Source of the DNA: Chaetorhynchus papuensis
Taxonomy: Eukaryota; Chordata; Aves; Passeriformes; Rhipiduridae
Length of the DNA: 64,000 bases
Direction: 5' to 3'
NCBI GenBank assembly: GCA_013396525.1
Contig: VWYX01000679.1
Span: forward strand, 124,001 to 188,000
Part shown: piece after piece, positions 61,646 to 64,000 of the stretch
Layout of the letters: each line of letters starts with the position of its first letter
Position numbering within the stretch: position 1 is the stretch's first letter
The notes under the pieces: generated by a model
The model's input: the letters and a program-made list of their open reading frames with translations, nothing else
Told to the model about the DNA's origin: nothing
The model's database searches: none
Translations under genes and position numbers: made by a program

Positions 61646-64000
61646 CGCCAAGATGAGTAAAGCTTTTTGGCTTCTAATTTTAACTATATGAAATTAGTCG
61701 ATAGGCCATTTACCAGAAAGGGCCAAAAGGTGGTTGTTACAATATGGTTCTTACAATACTGAGTTGTTTTAAGAAGAGGGTAGGAACATGGGTGAGATGG
61801 TTAGATGCATTAAGGGAAAAAACAGGTCTTCCAAAAACCTTGCAATGGTAGAAAATTCAGTGCAGTTCTAGCAGGTCTGCATATGCTTGCAAACGACCAT
61901 CTCAAATATTATTTTTCTTTTTCTTCTTTCTTTTGTTGTAGGTTAAAAAAGACACTGCACAAAGGAGTGGGGACCCTAAAATTTCCAGTCTTATTTGCTC
62001 TTTGCAAAGGGAGATACCATTCCAAAACCTTATTGAAGAAAATTCTTAGAAAAATCTTCTCTAGCCTGTATGCCACCAAGAGCCATGGTGTTTGGCCTGG
62101 AGCAATTTGGCCTGGAATTATTACCTGGCAGATGCTGACATGAAAGAAGAAGCAGAAAATAAAAAAGGTTTTTTTCATGTGTGTTGGATGCACTGGGATA
62201 AAATGCTGTAGAAATAGTTGATAGAAGCAGATTGATTTAGCATCAATTTGGGCTCCTACCAAACTATTAGATTTTATTACTAGAACAGACAACTGCAACC
62301 CACTTTTGCTAAATTGATGTTACAGAACAGTATTTAAAAGATATAATTTTATGTTTTCTAAAGAAAAAGTTTTTTGAATCAGTGAAAGCCTTTCAGATTT
62401 GGCAAGATACTTGTCTCTCATTTGAACAAAGCAACAAAATAACAGTACAACCTGCTTTATTCCCTTCTTAAAATTATGGAAAAAGTGTTTGCCATTTTGA
62501 TTTGCAAATTTTTTGAACTGGAATTAAAATCAATGCATTACTACTCAGTTCATGGTTAAAATACCTTTTAAACATACTGTTTGTACTCATTTAAAACGAG
62601 TGTCTTCAGAGGCAATGAAGAGTGAGCCAGCACCAGAGTAATTACTGTTTTTAACTCTTCCGTGGTTATGACTGGGAAAATATAGTTAAGAAAATAATAT
62701 CTTCTCAATTTCTGCAAAATGCCATTTAAGGATAATGCAACTTACACAGCACTTGTAAAATGTAAAACAAGTACAGACAACTCCCTGTTAAAATTGGCAA
62801 TCACATTTTTTCACTGTCTAGTGATTTGGAGATCTGACATGAGAAAGGCAAAGGGAGATACTCAATTCAGCTGTGCGTTGTCAAGAGAAATAACGGAAAA
62901 GTAGAATAAAGACATGAAGTTAAAAAAAAGTTGGTAAATTTCCTTTTTGATATCCATGAGGATTAAGTAAACTTGTACTCTCATACAACTCTCACGAGTT
63001 GCTATCTGCTAATTGCAAGTAAATTATACAAATTAACAAATATTGATATTCACAGAGAGCTGTTTTTGTTCCAATAGGTATATAAAGAAATATTTTATTT
63101 GTTAATATTGCTAATATTTCATTAACAGTGGAAGAGGCTAGACTAATTAGAAAGTTAGGAAACTTCCTTATTGAGAATTTTTTTAATTCCTGAGATTGTG
63201 CTAGAAGAAACAACAGTTTATGTGTTTAAAAATGCCGTGTTGAAACTAACCTTCGTTCTTCTTTGGTAAAAGGAAATCAAGTCCCTTATTTAGCATTCTG
63301 AAGCTACAAATACAGAGAGTATTCTAAAAGTTCAGCAATTTTTTGCATGTATTTATATTCTTTACCTGCTTAAATGCTAATGTAGGTGAGCAATCTGTAG
63401 CAAAGACCTCCTAAACCTTTGTTAGTGGCTGGAAAAGACTAGAATCCGACTATAACTGCTCTTTTAACCCAATGTTCATAACCAAATGCACGTCTTAGTA
63501 CTGGCCTTAGGGGCACTGAAGTGAAGTACTGACAGCTTGTGGACTTCTTGCCCAAGTTAGCTTAAAGTTGTCTTTCACATACCAGTGCTTGTATCTGTGT
63601 TGTATTCCTCTTCCTTACTCCTAAGTAAGGTCTCCATGCCTCCAGATAAGGCTGAATCATTTGTATGCTGAGGGAGAAGAAAATACTGATATATTTTAAG
63701 ACCAGCATAATTTTAATAAATTGGTGAGTAACTGAGAGAATAGACAATCTGTGCTGTCCCTGAATTGATTTTGAAGACTCAAGGGAAACTTCGTGCAGAT
63801 AATCCAGTGAAGGTTTTCTCTTGAGGTCAGAGCTAAATTAGACAGGACCTTAGTATTTCAATCAGTAGGATGTAAATAGAAAATGATTATTTAGAAAAGG
63901 AGAAGAATGGGGCAGGAACCTCTTAGGGAGTCTGTTTCTGAAGTTTGTGTTGGATGTACATCCTACAAGTATTTGTTAACACCATGAGCTGAGTTGGTCC

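Larger units (their letters stand above)
48341..64000. other. Gene-poor intergenic region upstream of PTP4A1
   Basis: 15.7 kb of mainly AT-rich DNA. I found no exon resembling the expected neighbour LGSN (a glutamine-synthetase-like protein), no CR1 with a recognisable 3' end, no LTR pair and no RNA gene. It holds an (AG)n microsatellite, a 12-bp tandem triplication, a T-rich low-complexity stretch near 61.58-61.64 kb and two unassigned minus-strand ATG frames of 93 and 95 codons (57164-57445, 60720-61007). Confidence 0.7.

Noticed and set aside
48341..64000. Search for LGSN exons
   Set aside because: LGSN is the expected upstream neighbour, but no glutamine-synthetase-like peptide was seen in any frame; it probably lies beyond the window.
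1..64000. Search for endogenous retrovirus, prokaryotic-type defence loci, rRNA and tRNA genes
   Set aside because: No LTR pair, no gag/pol-type motif, no operon-like clusters and no rRNA sequence were recognised on either strand. I did not fold the sequence systematically for tRNAs.

Overview
This is a vertebrate nuclear window, most likely from a bird. It has intron-split genes, GC-rich CpG-island promoters in an AT-rich background, few interspersed repeats, and a chicken-type CR1 retrotransposon ending in the diagnostic ATTCTATGATTCTATG. I cannot name the species. Two known genes are present, both on the minus strand: PHF3 (left, only its 5' part) and PTP4A1/PRL-1 (right-centre, complete). 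They sit in the same order and orientation relative to each other as in other vertebrates. I found no exon of the expected outer neighbours EYS or LGSN.

Layout. 1-3762: partial PHF3 intron, with a candidate alternative terminal exon at 3256-3337. 3763-15049: three PHF3 coding exons (codons 1-741). 15050-24699: PHF3 intron 1, with the non-coding first exon and CpG island at about 24.1-25.4 kb, interrupted by a 254-base run of N. 25.1 to about 33 kb: intergenic DNA with an old CR1 remnant. About 33.3-35.33 kb: PTP4A1 3' UTR, end not fixed. 35333-40561: five PTP4A1 coding exons giving exactly 173 residues with intact catalytic and prenylation motifs. 40562-41006: the rest of the leader exon, full of upstream ORFs. 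41007-47596: intron 1. 47597 to about 47.85 kb: non-coding exon 1 inside a CpG island (46.6-48.3 kb). 48.4-64 kb: gene-poor intergenic DNA.

The most rewarding signal is the PTP4A1 leader. An upstream ORF begins in exon 1, crosses the 6.6 kb intron in phase and ends in exon 2 (44 codons). A proline-rich 43-codon ORF precedes it and overlaps it by the four bases ATGA. Three further mini-ORFs follow, the last stopping 6 nt before the PRL-1 start codon. PRL phosphatases bind CNNM magnesium transporters, and a magnesium-sensitive upstream ORF has been reported for PRL mRNAs, so this is probably the conserved regulator, resolved here to its spliced structure.

The second signal is in PHF3. An acceptor-preceded segment just downstream of the large coding exon continues its frame across the split Arg codon. 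It adds a second CX2C pair and then stops, which would give a truncated protein with a non-PHD four-cysteine motif. The rest looks like ordinary intronic or intergenic avian DNA. The long open frames in the CpG islands are mostly expected from low stop-codon density.
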